The translations under genes were made by a program, and so were the position numbers. 64,000 nucleotides of DNA, from assembly GCA_029959085.1 (NCBI GenBank), contig JARWIR010000047.1, forward strand, positions 4,712,001 to 4,776,000, written 5' to 3'. Each line of letters opens with the position of its first letter. Within the stretch, counting starts at the first letter, position 1. Under the pieces are notes generated by a model. It worked only from the letters and a program-made list of their open reading frames with translations. It made no database searches and had not been told where the DNA came from. Shown here in pieces: positions 38,118 to 49,385 of this stretch. This stretch comes from Nemophila menziesii. Lineage: Eukaryota; Streptophyta; Magnoliopsida; Boraginales; Hydrophyllaceae.

Positions 38118-39024
38118 TTATAATGCTTAATATGTGGTCATTTCCGGGGCAGAGGTAGCCCCCGAAAATTTGTTCTTCCTTTTAATTGCACTTTTGGTCC
38201 CTATATTATGCAAAGACTTCTGTATAGATCCTGATAATCGAAAACCAATTTGTTTTAATTTATGGTGAGTATGTGTAGCTCATGGTCTTCTGTGTTAGAT
38301 ATTTATATGTTTGAATTTTTTCCTTTTATATCTGTGTTTTAATATATATGTAGAATTTGCGTATTTATAACTTTATCTTCAACCCTTTGTTTTGGTACCT
38401 CCGATTCTTTTTAGCAAAATTCAATTTGTAATATCTATTTAACTTATGACTATATTTTCCAAAATGTGGTACATAAACTAAAGTTGGGGGTATTTTTATG
38501 TGTTCATCTAATGCAGATCCTTGTCTTTGATGGGAGTAAGAAGATTATTAGAGAAATATATGGGGATTGTGTTATATGCCTTAGATGAGCATAAGAAACT
38601 CATTAAGGAAATAAATGAGAAGGTAAGCATATGATTTTCTAAAATTGTTTGCAAAAATTGCTAACCAGTCGAGTAGTATATTAGTAAATTCTAATTTTGT
38701 TAGCATATATATCTTTGTTTGATTCTGTAATAAATGTTTTATCAACTCATAAATTGTATAATGGTATCATGTTTTTGTTGCCAGTTTATGGAGGGTCAGG
38801 ATGATGACTTAGAGGATGCTCAAATCCCTAAGATGACTGAGAGTAAAGTAAAAAAGGCTGTTTGGAAAGGACTTCTCACATTGAAGACAACTCTGAGTAT
38901 GTATCTCTATATCTTATAAGAATCTTTAAATTCTCTATTTATATTTTGTTTATTATAATCCGCTAACATAATTTTTAGGACAATAACACAATGCTGGGGT
39001 GCAAAGACTACTATAAGAAGATAT
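38118..39024 (+). pseudogene. DEK-C/CHZ-like fragment, array unit 5
   Basis: Exons are 38516-38622, 38785-38896 and 38979-39024. The exon 3 acceptor TTGCCAG is intact (FMEGQDDDLEDAQIPKMTES). Exon 2 is open. The exon 3 missing base is present. D is again cut at exon 4 after AAGATAT. Confidence 0.7.
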
Positions 39025-40390
39025 AAGGGTGGTGGTGGTGGTGGTGATATTTATACACCCTAACAAAACCTGCAGAGATATAAGGGTTAGGGCATTAGTA
39101 TTAATGATTGATTTCATTAATATCTTATCCCAGCCAATTGAGTCCATGCATGAGCCTAGATAATCATTAGATCTATCGCTATTATCCTACATAAAAGAAC
39201 TTTGCTTCGTGAAGTGAAAATATTGCCTAATTTGTCTGCAAGTTAAGAGAAAAAGGGACCTAAAAACTTGACGAGTCTTAGTAAAATTAGTCTGGCTGAG
39301 TTGATCTCTCTTGCCCATCTCAAAACTATAGGTCCAATTAGAGGCGTGGTAGTGATAAGTGGAAAACATACTCATTTGGGAAGTTTTTCATTTCACCGGA
39401 ATCAGACCGCCATCTGTATATGTACTCATGACAATCGTAGGATATTTTCACTAAAAAGTATTCACTTTTAAACCCCAAAAGTTTTAAGGTTGTCTACTTT
39501 TCGATGAAGGTAGTATACTACTGTACTAGGGTTATGGTTGAGAAAGAGTTGGAGATGAGGGTCATAGTTCCGTTCAATCTATTATTAGTTATGTATTGTT
39601 TAATCCCATAAGTTTTAACAAAAAATTAAAAAACATTGAACTTATTAATTTATTTATACAACCTCTATTTTATTGTTGAACTTATAAATTTTTAATAAGG
39701 CAAATCAAACCCAAAAAATATATTATTTTCCCCACCAAATTAGCCCCATAAGTTTCAAAAAACCAAAAATAAACTCCAAAAACATGGAGCAAGAATCCAT
39801 GATGCTAAATTATACCTTAGGATAAGAATATATGTCTTTGTCCCTAAAAGATATAGAGTTATCATTTCTTGTTGGTAATATAAACCTAAATTGTGGAATT
39901 AACCCAATTTGGGTTTTTTTGGCATGATTTTAAAGTTTTGTTTATCAACAACAGCAAGTGTGTGATGTAAAAGAACCAAGTGGTGAAATATTATGTGATT
40001 TCTCAATCTGATGAATTAAGTGCTCCTAGTATGTTTTTTTTTAGTTAAATTGCTATTAAAATTTAATTCAGAGAAATAATGATTATTAATGCCTTCATTT
40101 AGTTGGATGCAACATGTATTGGGATCTAACACAAGATGATATGTATAAGAGAGATACATATATTGGGAACAACACATTTATATCATTTATCGTGTCCAAT
40201 AAATCATTTATTCATTACTTCTTAATATGTGGTTCTTAGTATAGGATTTGTTTCTAAACAAGGTCTAAAAAAAGGGTACTAATTTTAAATATTCATTAAA
40301 AGTTTAAAACCCTTTTATCTCTCAGAAGCTACAATATTTAAGTTATGAAGTTCAAAAATATTGTTCTTTGTACCAAAATTTGTTAAATAG
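39025..40390 (+). repeat. B segment, array unit 5
   Basis: Homologous to the other B copies, with six GGT repeats at its start, the short CCCCACC form, and a conserved 67-codon plus-strand frame (39268-39471) of unknown meaning. Confidence 0.7.
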
Positions 40391-40660
40391 AAGGTGGTGG
40401 TCTAGGAATTTTCCCATCAACAAGCCTACAACACTTTTAGGTGTTAAGGGCCGTACAAGTGCGGCTTGTTGGTGGAAAGTGGGCCACCACCTAGAAATGG
40501 GCCTAGTCGTTTGAACTCTCATTTGGTAAGGCATTAGCTTGACCCAAATTAAGATGCGGTATATATCCTTCTCAAAGCAACATAAATCTCTTTTATCCTT
40601 AAACACCGCTTCATAACCCTACCTACCCAATTAGAAATAATCATGTATAGCCGCCCATAC

Positions 40661-41501
40661 ATGGATTTGAACTTTGCCCCAATAGATGCTAATGAATCTG
40701 ATGTAGGTGAGGGGATCCAATCTTCTGAGAGATCTTGTAGATACATATCAAATCATCCGGATTGGTTGCTTAGCGACTGGAAATGTGAGCCCAAAGTGCG
40801 CGCTAATGGGGCCTCTGCTGGACGCGTAGACTGAGTAAATTTCAAGTTCATTTTCAATTATAGCTTTAGAGTTAATAAGATAGATATTGGTTTATATATC
40901 ACATTTTTTATTTAGTAGGATTTCATTAGTTCTAATGAATAGAAGGGACTTACTTATGTGTCATTTTGTGTGTATAAATAAAATTCTTCTAATTTTGGGG
41001 TGTATATTTTGATGTTATTAAATAAATATTATCAAATTTTAAGTAATAAGGAACAATTGGTAGGTTAAAGAAGTATGGACAGTTGATTCTCAGCTGGGTC
41101 CTATGTATATAAGTTCCGTGGAACTGAATTTGTTGTTTTTTTATATTAGATATCTGATAAAATAATTGAAATTAAATTATGTTATAATTCTTGTTAATAG
41201 AAAGATTAGACAACCCCTTAGCTTATATCAGGTTTCATTATTTAAATTTTGAGAGATTCTTTACTTATAGAAGATTTCATTGTTTTGAGTTACACCGATT
41301 TAACATATTTAGAACTGAATTTGCATTACATAATCGTTTTATGTTTACTTATTTGCGCCTCCACATGCTATTCGAATATGATTTGATTTTTGTCATATCT
41401 GTTATTTATTAATGACATAAAGTGTATATGTGTATATGAAGTATTACGTGAATCCCATGATTAAGCGTAAAGACAAGAAAAAATCGAAGAACGAATCAAA
41501 G
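40661..41501 (+). pseudogene. MBD gene fragment, unit 5 left arm
   Basis: Exon 1 is 40661-40834; the final Trp codon before the donor is TGA. Exon 2 is 41442-41501 and has lost about 54 bases, from MSG to the ETGS codons. It is clearly dead. Confidence 0.75.
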
Positions 41502-41657
41502 GTGGGTGCATATAGGTTTTTTATATGCAAAATCAATTTTAACTTATTTATTTATGTATATTGTGTTAGATCCCAATACATGTTGCATCCAACATAAATA
41601 TACATAAATAAATATGTTAAAATTGATTTTCCGTATAAAAAAACTATATGCACCCAC

Positions 41658-42550
41658 CTTTGATTCGTTCTTCGATTTTTTCTTGCTCTTACGCTTAGAG
41701 CCTGTTTCAATGAAATGTATGACCTCATTCTTGGAGCGGAACTTTTTTCCGCTCATGGGATCCACGTAATACTTCATATACACATATACACTTTATGTCA
41801 TTAATAAACAACAGATATGACAAAAATCAAATCAAATTTAAACAGCATTTGGAGGCGCAAATAAGTAAACATAAAACGATTATGTAAGGCAAATTCAGTT
41901 ATAAAAATGTTAAATCGGTGTAACTCAAAACAATGAAATCTTCTATAAGTAAAGAATCTCTCAAAATTTAAATAATGAAACCTGATATAAGCTAAGAGGT
42001 TGTCTAATCTTTCTATTAACAAGAATTATAACATAATTTAATTTTAATTATTTTATCATATATCTAATATAAAAAACAACAAATTCAGTTCCACGGAACT
42101 TAAATACATAGGACCAGCTGAGAATCAACTGTCCATACTTCTTTAACCTACCAATTGTTCCTTATTACTTGAAATTTGATAATATTTATTTAATAACATG
42201 AAAATATAAACCCCAAAATTAGAAGAATTTTATTTTTACACACAAAATGACACATAAGTAGGTTCGTTCTATTCATTAGAACTAATGAAATCCTACTAAA
42301 TAAAAAATGTGATATATAAACAAATATCTATCTTATTAAGTGTAAAGCTATAATTGAAAATGAACTTAAAATTTACCCAGTCTACGCGTCCAGCAGAGGC
42401 CCCATTAGCGTGCACTTTGGGCTCACATTTCCAGTCGCTAGGCAACCAATCCGGATGATTTGATATGGATCTACAAGATATCTTAGAAGATTGGATCCCC
42501 TCACCTACATCAGATTCATTAGCATCTATTGGGGCAAAATTCAAATCCAT
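41658..42550 (-). pseudogene. MBD gene fragment, unit 5 right arm (both exons open)
   Basis: Exon 1 is 42377-42550 and exon 2 is 41658-41771. Both are open with GT donor and AG acceptor. The MBD core reads DWLPSDWKCEPKVHANGAS and YYVDPMSGKKFRSKNEVIHF. It lies in the least rearranged unit. Confidence 0.75.
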
Positions 42551-42817
42551 GTCTGGGCGGCGGTAAATGATTATTTCTAATTGGGTAGTAGGGTTATGAA
42601 GCGGTGTTTAAGGATAAAAGAGATTTATGCTGCTTCGAGAAGGATATATACCGCATCTTAATATGGGTCAAGCTAATGCCTTACCAAATGAAAGTTCAAA
42701 CGACTAGGCACATTTCTAGGTTGTGGCCCACTTTCCACCAATAAGCCGCACTTGTAAGGCCCTTAACACCTAAAAGTGTTGTAGGCTTATTGATGGGCAA
42801 ATTCCTAGACCACCACC

Positions 42818-44217
42818 TTCTATTTAATAAATTTTGGTACAAAGAACAATATTTATGAACTTCATAACCTAAATATTGTAACTTCAGAGAGATAAAAGGG
42901 TTTTAAACTTTTTATGAATATTTAAAATTAGTACCCTTCTTTTAGACCTTGTTTAGAAACAAATCCTATACTAAGAAGCACATATTAAGAAGTAATGAAT
43001 AAATTATTTATTGGACACGATAAATGATATAAATGTGTTGTTCCCAATATATGTATCTCTCTTATACATATCATCTTGTGTTAGATCCCAATACATGTTG
43101 CATCCAACTAAATGAAGGCATTAATAATCATTATTTCTCTGAATTAAATTTTAATAGCAATTTAACTAACAAAAAACATACTAGGATCACTTAATTCATC
43201 AGAGTGAGAAATCACATAATATTTCACCACTTGGTTCTTTTACATCACACACTTGCTGTTGTTGATAAACAAAACTTCAAAATCATGCCAAAAAATCCCA
43301 AATTGGGTTAATTCCACAATTTAGGTTTATATTACCAACAAGAAATGATAACTCTATATCTTTTAGGGACAAAGACATATATTCTTATCCTAAGGTATAA
43401 TTTAGAATCATGAATTCTTGCTCCATGTTTTTGGAGTTTATTTTTTGGTTTTTTGAAACTTATGGGGCTAATTTGGTGGGTGGGTGAGGAAGTGTGTGCT
43501 AGGAAAATAATATATTTTTTCGGTTTGATTTGCCTTATCAAAAATTTATAGGGTCAACAATAAAATAGAGGTGGTATTAATAAAATAATAAGTTCAATGT
43601 TTTTTATGTTTTTGTTAAAACTTATAGGATTAAAATATACTTAACTAATAATAGATTGAACCTGATCGGAACTATGACCCTCATCTCCAACTCTTTCTCA
43701 ACCATAACCCTAGTACAGTAGTATACTACCTTCATCGAAAAGTAGACAACCTTAAAACTTTTGGAGTTTAAAAGTGACTACTTTTTAGTGAAAATATCCT
43801 ACGATTGTCATGAGTACATATACAGATGGGTCTGGTGAGATGAAAAACTTCCCAAATGAGTAGGTTTTCCACTTATCACTACCAAGCCTCTAATTGGACC
43901 TATAGTTTTGATATGGGCAAGAGAGATCAACTCAGCCATACTAATTTTACTAAGACTCATCAAGTTTTTAGGTCCCTTTTTCTCTTAACTTGCAGACCAA
44001 TTAGGCAATATTTTCTCTTCATGAAGCAAAGTTCTTTTATGTAGGATAATAGTGATACTAATGCCCTAACCCTTATATATCTGCAGGTTTCTTAGGGTGT
44101 ATATATATCACCACCAGCACCACCCTTATATCTTAGGGTGTATATATATCACCACCACCACCCTTATATCTCTGCAGGTTTCCTAGGGTATATATATTTC
44201 TTAGTTAATTAATCATA
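42818..44217 (-). repeat. Inverted B segment closing the foldback element
   Basis: This is the reverse complement of B from its inner edge (TTCTATTTAATAAA) to its outer end at about 44131, including the long ancestral form of the TAGCACACACTTCC stretch. After the duplicated terminal repeat, a short tail (CTGCAGGTTTCCTAGGGTAT, then ATTTCTTAGTTAATTAATC) leads to T. Confidence 0.75.
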
Positions 44218-45509
44218 GGATTGATATAATTGTAGGAAAGACCATCATCTCCAAAAATCTCAACTCATTTTGAAGTATAATATATGAAACTTTATAGCGA
44301 ATATTATATTCATAACTGCCTTTTTTATGGCATGCAATATCTATTAGCGTTATGGACAATTTAGCTTTAACGTCATCGAAGATGACTCTGAAAGACAATA
44401 GATCGTTACTCATAGGATTCTCCGACACACAAAAAGTGTGATAATTGAACAAGCCTTTGACATAAAGGCTCTCATCAATATTCTCAGTTTACTCATACAC
44501 TTACCAAGCACACCGTGCAGTTTTCTTCTTTTTATAGTAGACACACACCCTGGAACTTTTATTATGACAAAAGTCAAAACAATAACAAGATGCACATGTA
44601 TTCTCTGCGAAAGCGCATATGATTTTTTCACACTAGTTGATTACAAACAAGTTCATCAAATAAATCTAAAGTACTTGAATATCCCGTGTAGGGAGAAGAT
44701 GTACAAACTTAAAAACTAAGGCCAATAAAATGTGATTTGCAAATCGGATTCACTGGTGTGCTCAACTAACCAGGTAATATTATCAAAATATGCCTTAGTA
44801 ACCAGTATACTTTTACAACGAGTATCATAAGAATAACAATATTGTACAATTTCATTACTAAAATCTGGACATCTTTCAATTACGAAATTCTTGATAGTAG
44901 CAAATATACAGTGATATTCTTGGGGATTGAAATTATCATGATCATCGTTATGAATACTACCAACACTGTAAATATATTGAGAATAAAAAAATTAAATCGC
45001 GAGCAAAAGAAAAATTACCAATGAATGATAAGCTAACATATCACCTATAAACAAACAAAATGGTAATAGATAAAAATGTTAAAACTAATAAAAATAATAT
45101 GTTAGCGTTCTAAATTCAATTTGGTTTAAAAATACCCGCCAAACTGAAATAAGGTACTTAACCTAACATTATAGATTTTATGAGATAAAAATATACTTAA
45201 TACACTTTGAAGACGTAATTAAAGATTAAGATTAAATCAGAATATATGACATACGAAAAAAAGAAGCATAAACTATTAAAATACTTAATTGAGTAAAAAA
45301 AAGATAAACTCCTTACTATATACTACAATATAGGAAATAATATGTATGATCAATAAAATTTTGTTTGAGTAACAATTCAATTGTTAATGTACAAAACAAT
45401 GGTTTCTTATAACACTACATTGATGATTATATTCATAAATCAATTATGTACAAGTTACTAACAATGCCAGAGTGATATAATACTTGAAAAAAGGATTCGA
45501 AGGATTTGA
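44218..45509 (-). repeat. T segment, copy IV
   Basis: This matches T copy II from GGATTGATATAATTG (13908) onward. The minus-strand relic is at 44213-44631, with CEKIICAFAENTCASCYCF and DDVKAKLSI kept. A stretch of about 40 bases beginning GTAAGTGTATGAG, absent from the other T copies, may be part of a retained intron. It ends at the T-to-P junction (AAAAAGGATTCGAAGGATTT). Confidence 0.55.
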
Positions 45510-47269
45510 TCGCTGAAGAATTTTTGTATTAATCATGTAGCTATTGAATTTAAATTTAGAATTTAGATAAAAAAATCATGCATAATTTAATGAAGATAAT
45601 TATATGATCAAAACTCTAGTTTATTCATCACTGTAACTCAAGTGATAAGGAAAAGTATGAAGTTCAACAACTATTATTTTATTGAAGTTACTTTTACGAA
45701 TGATATAATAACCAATGATAGAGATATCAAGTTAATTTAAGAAAAAAATTTAAGAGAGTTATGAGTAACTTAACAACTGAATATGAGCAAATTCGTTTTT
45801 AGGCTACATATGTCAAAATGATTATTTCTAGTCCAAAGATATTCTAAAATATTATTTGGAATATCTTTGACTACACCATCCAAAAATAATTGTTTTGGCC
45901 TAAAATTGGTTATTTTGAAACATTTATATTTAATAGACACACGCAAGTCATATTATAAAATTATTTATTTTTTGATCGGGTTCGTAAAATGGTATAAAAA
46001 TGACCATCGTGAATATATTTGGCCAAAAAATGATCATTTAGAATGTTTGGCCTAGAAAACATAAAACAAAATTTGTTTATTATGAAACATACCCATGTTT
46101 GAAAAATAATTAAATCCAATATTTTATAATCATACACCAATTATATTAATACACATACCATATGTTTTAAACATACAAAATAAATAACTAATTAATCTAG
46201 CGACATGTGTTTTTTATAATAATTACTGGATGTGACGTGAATATTGGACCATCCAACGTTGGATGAAAGTTTTAACCCAATGTTTATATCATGCAGAAAC
46301 TAATTAGAGGAACTACCTAATTAATTTATTAATTTCGACCAACCAATATTGGAATTTAGTCTTACCCTGTCTTTAAATACATATAAATGATCATTAAAAT
46401 TAACTTTACTTTTTGATGGACTACCGAGCCCAAATAATAAGGTAGCCCACCAATTGGTATTTTCTTAAGAACAAAACATAAACTCGTTTATTTAAGAACG
46501 AAAAGTTAAATATTTTAGTATAAACTACTATATAAAATTTAAAGGTACTATTGAACAAATAAATTAATACTTTAGAAATAAAAATTTTATATTATAAATT
46601 TTCCAGATCTACCTTCCTCAAATCGAATCCTTCCAGCTTCAGCATTAAGTGAAGGTGTTGAATCCTTCTCTATCTTCGGTGACATCACTTCCATTACCGA
46701 TAAACATTATATGTATAGTTAAACACTTTATTCAGTTTTAAATATTATATGTACCGAATTCTATTTCTTGTAGATATATCCGATTAGATTAAATATATAA
46801 ATATTGAAGTGAAAAATATAATTTACCTAATTAGATTAATTTTTAAATATGTGAGTATATGTTAATTCAATTTTTTAAATTATTATATACATATGCAAGT
46901 TTAATTTTTTTTCTTTATAATTAAAAAATAAATCTAATAAAATACTATTTTAATAATAACTTGATAATTCTCAGATTTAATTTTGAAACTTAATGTATTA
47001 TTTATTGATAATTTTAATATATATTTTTGTGTTTTTTCACAGATTTATTATAGCATCGAGATTCCTATCAATAATAAACATAATTATCAACAAAATAAGA
47101 AATTCAATTGTTGATCATGCTATTTCACACAGCTATCAACAATTCATAATTGTTTCGTGGTAAGATCTAATTACTGAATTACATTAGATAGGTTATATTA
47201 GTGTTTCGTTTGAAGGGAATATGTATTACTTGATTAAAAGATTGACTATCTAATTATTTTCTCGATTAA
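45510..47269 (+). repeat. P segment, copy V
   Basis: Full-length P, more diverged than copies I and III. The MITE-like element is at 45829-46055 and the exon-like block at about 47040-47160 (VDHAIS motif kept, upstream frame shifted). It has an extra stretch around 46150-46330. P is cut near 47250 and joined to D exon 7, skipping D exons 2-6. Confidence 0.6.
45829..46055. mobile_element. MITE-like inverted-repeat element in P (copy V)
   Basis: Same element as at 305-530 and 15463-15689, with substitutions in the terminal TAGGCC (TAGTCC at the left end). Confidence 0.35.
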
Positions 47270-48021
47270 AAGCTTGAAGATCTCTTGATTAATGAGTTAG
47301 AGGAGAATTTATCAAGAGAGGGCCTCTCCAAAAATCCTTCTGAAAAAGGTATCATTATGTAAAAATCTGATATAGATTTATATATAATTTAACATTCTTT
47401 GTGAGTTAATGTGATTTTCGGCTGTTTTCAGAGATTAATGAGGTTAAAAAAAGAAAGGAAACATAGAAAGAGCTTGAAGGGATCGATTTAGGTAATATTG
47501 TCTGGAGTTCTCGCAGAAGGACATATGTTTCAACTAGTTATATGGCTCCTCCAAAACCAAAAGCTCGTGCTAAAGAAGAAGATGATGATAAATATATTAT
47601 GAAGAATGTGAATGATGATAATGATGAAGAAGATGATGATAACGATGAAGAAGATGAGGATTCTGATAAGGAAGTGTCAAAGGAAAAGGAAGAAATAAAT
47701 AAGATACGAAAGAAGAAGAAAAAGAAGAAGAAGCGAAAGAAGAAGAGAAAGAAAAAGATGAAGCTAAAGAGAAAAGAGAAGAAGAAGAAGATGAAGAGGA
47801 TGAAAGTGAAAGTCAAAGTGAAGAAGAATATAATGAAGGTATGTTGACAATCTTATTGTAACGAAGGTTTTATGACTTTGCTTATAATCTTATTAAATCA
47901 CAAAAATCACCTAAAGAATGTTTGAACTATGATCATAGATTATTTGTTATAGTACATGACACATGATTTTATATCTTGATTCTTTGTTGTAGATGATGAA
48001 GATGAGGAGGACAGTGACTAA
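47270..48021 (+). pseudogene. DEK-C/CHZ-like gene, copy V (exons 7-9)
   Basis: Exon 7 (partial) is 47270-47348 ([20 protein letters not shown]), exon 8 is 47432-47838 and exon 9 is 47993-48021, ending DDEDEEDSD and TAA. Exon 8 reads EINEVKKRKET, a stop, then KELEGIDLGNIVWSSRRR and APPKPKARAKEEDDDK, the best view of this part of the protein. In the acidic tract the reading frame slips from Glu-rich to Lys-rich codons after KEKEEINKI. Exons 2-6 are missing; P joins exon 7 directly. Confidence 0.75.
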
Positions 48022-49342
48022 TTTCATAACCGTTTTCTAGCATCCATAACCGTTTTTTGATGATTACTTTAAAATATCATTCTTAAATTTAAGAATCACT
48101 TTTACCATTTGTTACATATATGAATTTATGATTCATTTTTTGTACAAATAAACTTGAGAAACTATTTTTACCCCCCCCCCTATTAAAAACTTTGACCTTT
48201 GTCCAAATCAACGAGGAAACATATCTAATAATTTTATGTTTATTCAGTAGGTCTAAAACATCTATGTTTAAATGAATTATCAGTCCCAAAAACCCAACTA
48301 GAATATGCTCACTATTTAGGTCTCTAAATTATGCAAAAATACACTATATATCCCTTACATTATTGTTTTCTGAAGCCCATGAAAAATTCAAAAAGATAAA
48401 CTCAGAACTTATCCTTTTAATACTAAAATAAAAATTAAATTTTGTTTGTTCTAATAATATGTTTGAATGTTTATATATTCTTATCTAATCTTAAAAATAG
48501 AAAACTTGAGCAAATAAATTTTATAAAAATAAAACACTTTTCATATTGTTTCTACTCTTTAATAAGTTTTAAGCCGGAATTTTTGAGATGAGACCTTTAT
48601 TACGGTCAAAAACTTGAGCTGGAGTACATATCATGAGCTCGTTAGTGGAAAATTTTGGTGTTTTGGTAGGCACATCAGGTAATCGGGGCTTCTAGTATAT
48701 CTTAAAGGGGTATCGGCATATCACCAAAACATTTCTTCATTAAGATCAAACATTACGGTAAATTCTCTATCTCTTATTTTTTAAATTTCACAATAAAACA
48801 AAAACCCAAGCTTCTTGATTCTTAAATCATGTCAAATCTTCTAGTTGATAATTTCTCACCCAAAATCTCATCAATTTCCTGTGTATACATATTTCAGATT
48901 ATATAACTGGAGATAAAGGATTCAACACCATTAGTAAAGTAAAGACAAAAATGCTACAAAGAGCATATCAAGTCATAATTTTGCGTTACTTGATTAAGAG
49001 AAAATTAAAATCCACCTATGTACAGTTCATCACACATTAAAATGTATCAAGTAAGATTTAAATATTTATATGATTTAAACATGAGATCAAAGCTTACATT
49101 TTGATAAGTTTTTGCCTCAGTTATGCCATCATGCACAATCGAAGCCTACCAACAGTTGTCGTAACCCACCGTCGATCTTTCAACATCAATCCACGCTTCA
49201 ATGTGTATCTATTTAAAATGATATAAATATTACACGAGTCTCACATTAATATATATCGAAATTTATATTAAATTATGATTTTTTCACAATCAATTATGAT
49301 TTTATAAATAAAATTTTGTCCAAGTACCTTCAGGTACGGGGG
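48022..49342. other. AT-rich spacer, no gene seen
   Basis: It contains a C10 run at 48171-48180 and a stretch near 48310-48340 (TTAGGTCTCTAAATTATGCA) that resembles the D intron 1 block TTGGTCCCTATATTATGCAA, suggesting a dispersed repeat. Nothing else is supportable. Confidence 0.5.
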
Positions 49343-49384
49343 ATTTCTTAGGGTGTATATATATCACCACCACCACCACCACCA
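49343..49384 (-). repeat. Solitary foldback-element end
   Basis: TTTCTTAGGGTGTATATATA followed by (CAC/ACC)n repeats matches the right terminus of the foldback element at 44087-44131. No B or MBD sequence follows, so it is a terminal fragment or an independent hit of the same terminus. Confidence 0.5.
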
Positions 49385-49385
49385 A

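Larger units (their letters stand above)
19371..42817 (+). repeat. Tandem array of five 4.7-kb units (D fragment + B + MBD palindrome)
   Basis: Units run 19371-24067, 24068-28724, 28725-33461, 33462-38117 and 38118-42817 (4697, 4657, 4737, 4656 and 4700 bp). Each has D exons 2-4, a B segment and an MBD inverted repeat. Units 1 to 4 join the end of the right MBD arm (GACCACCACC) to D intron 1 (TTATAATGCTTAATATGTGG) at the same base. The parental sequences share ACCTT at the breakpoint: ATAACCTTATAATG in P/D at 19365 and CACCACCTTCTATT at 42811. One microhomology-type junction followed by unequal exchange explains the array. The last unit keeps the original right-arm continuation into inverted B. 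Confidence 0.85.
40391..42817. repeat. MBD palindrome, array unit 5
   Basis: Left arm 40391-41561, loop 41562-41593, right arm 41594-42817. Unlike units 1-4, the right arm continues without a break into inverted B (TTCTATTTAATAAATTTTGG), which is the reverse complement of the B-to-left-arm junction. This unit therefore keeps the parental structure. Confidence 0.9.
39025..44171. mobile_element. Complete foldback element (B + MBD palindrome + inverted B)
   Basis: The left arm is 39025-41561 and the right arm 41594-44131 or 44171, about 2.5 kb each, around a 32-base loop. Outer ends are (GGT)n-GATAT-TATACACCC on the left and GGGTGTATATATATCACCAC on the right, so the whole 5.1 kb is one inverted repeat. 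The outermost 40 bases of the right end are duplicated (44093-44131 and 44132-44171). The element interrupts D exon 4 on the left and adjoins T on the right; D exons 5-8 are missing between. I find no transposase frame and no clear target-site duplication, so the class is unassigned; a non-autonomous foldback-type element with captured gene parts is the best description. Confidence 0.65.

Noticed and set aside
19371..42817. CRISPR-like or satellite array interpretation
   Set aside because: The unit is 4.7 kb with introns, gene pieces and palindromes in plant DNA; it is a segmental tandem duplication, not a CRISPR or a short-monomer satellite.
39025..44171. Helitron as the class of the foldback element
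   Set aside because: Long inverted arms and no 5' TC / 3' hairpin-CTRR ends; Helitrons lack terminal inverted repeats.
49360..49384. (CAC)n microsatellite considered as an independent simple repeat
   Set aside because: Its upstream 20 bases match the foldback-element terminus, so it was annotated as an element end instead.
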